A DNA stretch of 64,000 bases from Halotia branconii CENA392 (lineage in GTDB: Bacteria; Cyanobacteriota; Cyanobacteriia; Cyanobacteriales; Nostocaceae): contig NZ_CP124543.1 of assembly GCF_029953635.1 (NCBI RefSeq), positions 6,046,367 to 6,110,366 of the forward strand, given 5' to 3'. The number at the start of each line of letters is the position of its first letter. The first letter of the stretch is position 1. The translations under genes and the position numbers were made by a program. Of this stretch, positions 63,848 through 64,000 are shown in pieces. Under the pieces are notes generated by a model, which searched no databases, was not told the origin of the DNA, and saw nothing but the letters and a program-made list of their open reading frames with translations.

Positions 63848-64000
63848 CTAAACTTCAACATCTAAAGTACGCACCAAAAAAGCCCACTTATCTGCGGCTT
63901 CCTCGATAATCTTAGCAGTAGGTTTACCTGCACCATGTCCCGCCTTTGTCTCAATTCTAATTAACACTGGTGCATCACCTACATGAGCAGCTTGCAATGC
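63848..64000 (-). CDS. prolyl oligopeptidase (S9) C-terminus, partial
   Basis: The last 50 codons of a gene that continues beyond the window edge. VLIRIETKAGHGAGKPTAKI contains the catalytic histidine of S9 prolyl oligopeptidases, and the tail EEAADKWAFLVRTL is the usual end of this family. Stop codon TAG at 63848-63850. It would cleave peptides at proline in the cytosol or periplasm. Confidence 0.85.
   Translation of the reverse strand, partial: ALQAAHVGDAPVLIRIETKAGHGAGKPTAKIIEEAADKWAFLVRTLDVEV

Overview
The window reads as chromosomal DNA of a filamentous, probably heterocyst-forming cyanobacterium (Nostoc/Calothrix/Tolypothrix type). Evidence: the HIP1 octamer GCGATCGC is very common; chlP, petN, a TxlA/HCF164-like thioredoxin and a DUF3598 protein are cyanobacterial or photosynthetic; large PAS/GAF histidine kinases, pentapeptide repeats and a NACHT-WD40 protein are typical; and small dispersed repeats (heptamer TTACGAA, GGGGCAGGGAGCAGGG tracts, several MITE-like families) fill the gaps. 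No rRNA, tRNA or CRISPR array was recognised. Genus is inference.

Layout. 1-2.7 kb: acidic hypothetical protein, membrane thioredoxin, geranylgeranyl reductase chlP. 2.9-5.1 kb: nested MITEs, a fluoride (crcB-type) riboswitch and a CLC-F-type fluoride/proton antiporter. 5.3-10.3 kb: fused double-ATPase peptide ABC protein, GNAT, alpha/beta hydrolase, a small cyanobacterial protein, coaBC. 10.3-10.8 kb: a receiver-domain fragment abutting a small petN operon read from the other strand. 11.6-18 kb: PAS/GAF histidine kinase, PhyH-like dioxygenase, GH3 enzyme, pentapeptide protein. 18.7-28.2 kb is an accessory region: hybrid histidine kinase with a broken N-terminus, ISAs1-type IS carrying a dead transposase, a decayed Tn7-like/CAST-like transposon end with a tnsB fragment, frameshifted hicA with intact hicB, a repeat array, and a 1478-aa NACHT/14xWD40 protein. 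28.3-34 kb: BMP-type nucleoside ABC transporter with an embedded Uma2 gene. 34-37.4 kb: aminoglycoside-nucleotidyltransferase-like and DCC proteins, then an intact IS4-type element inside a methyltransferase gene. 37.5-43 kb: lipoprotein, aquaporin, catalase-like protein between two paralogous 4-TM proteins, and a GMC oxidoreductase. 43.7-53.7 kb: a type II restriction-modification pair directly behind a NarL-type regulator, DUF3598, and a 2002-aa Ser/Thr kinase-ATPase-GAF-PAS-histidine kinase. 54-64 kb: DUF4174, AI-2E transporter, fused pyrF-pyrE, cytochrome b561-like protein, M16 peptidase, small TA-like proteins, NAD epimerase, Uma2 and the C-terminus of a prolyl oligopeptidase.

How the parts may work together. 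The fluoride riboswitch and CLC-F form a self-contained resistance unit. GMC oxidoreductase, catalase-like protein, 4-TM paralogs and aquaporin lie on one strand and may form an oxidant-handling module (inference). The giant kinase and the NarL regulator look like a two-component pair, and the regulator is 14 bp upstream of the restriction enzyme gene. Dispersed repeats repeatedly sit at or supply the stop codons of neighbouring genes. The most unusual item is the remnant of a TnsB-type transposon, possibly a type V-K CAST, dismantled by internal deletions and an ISAs1 insertion.
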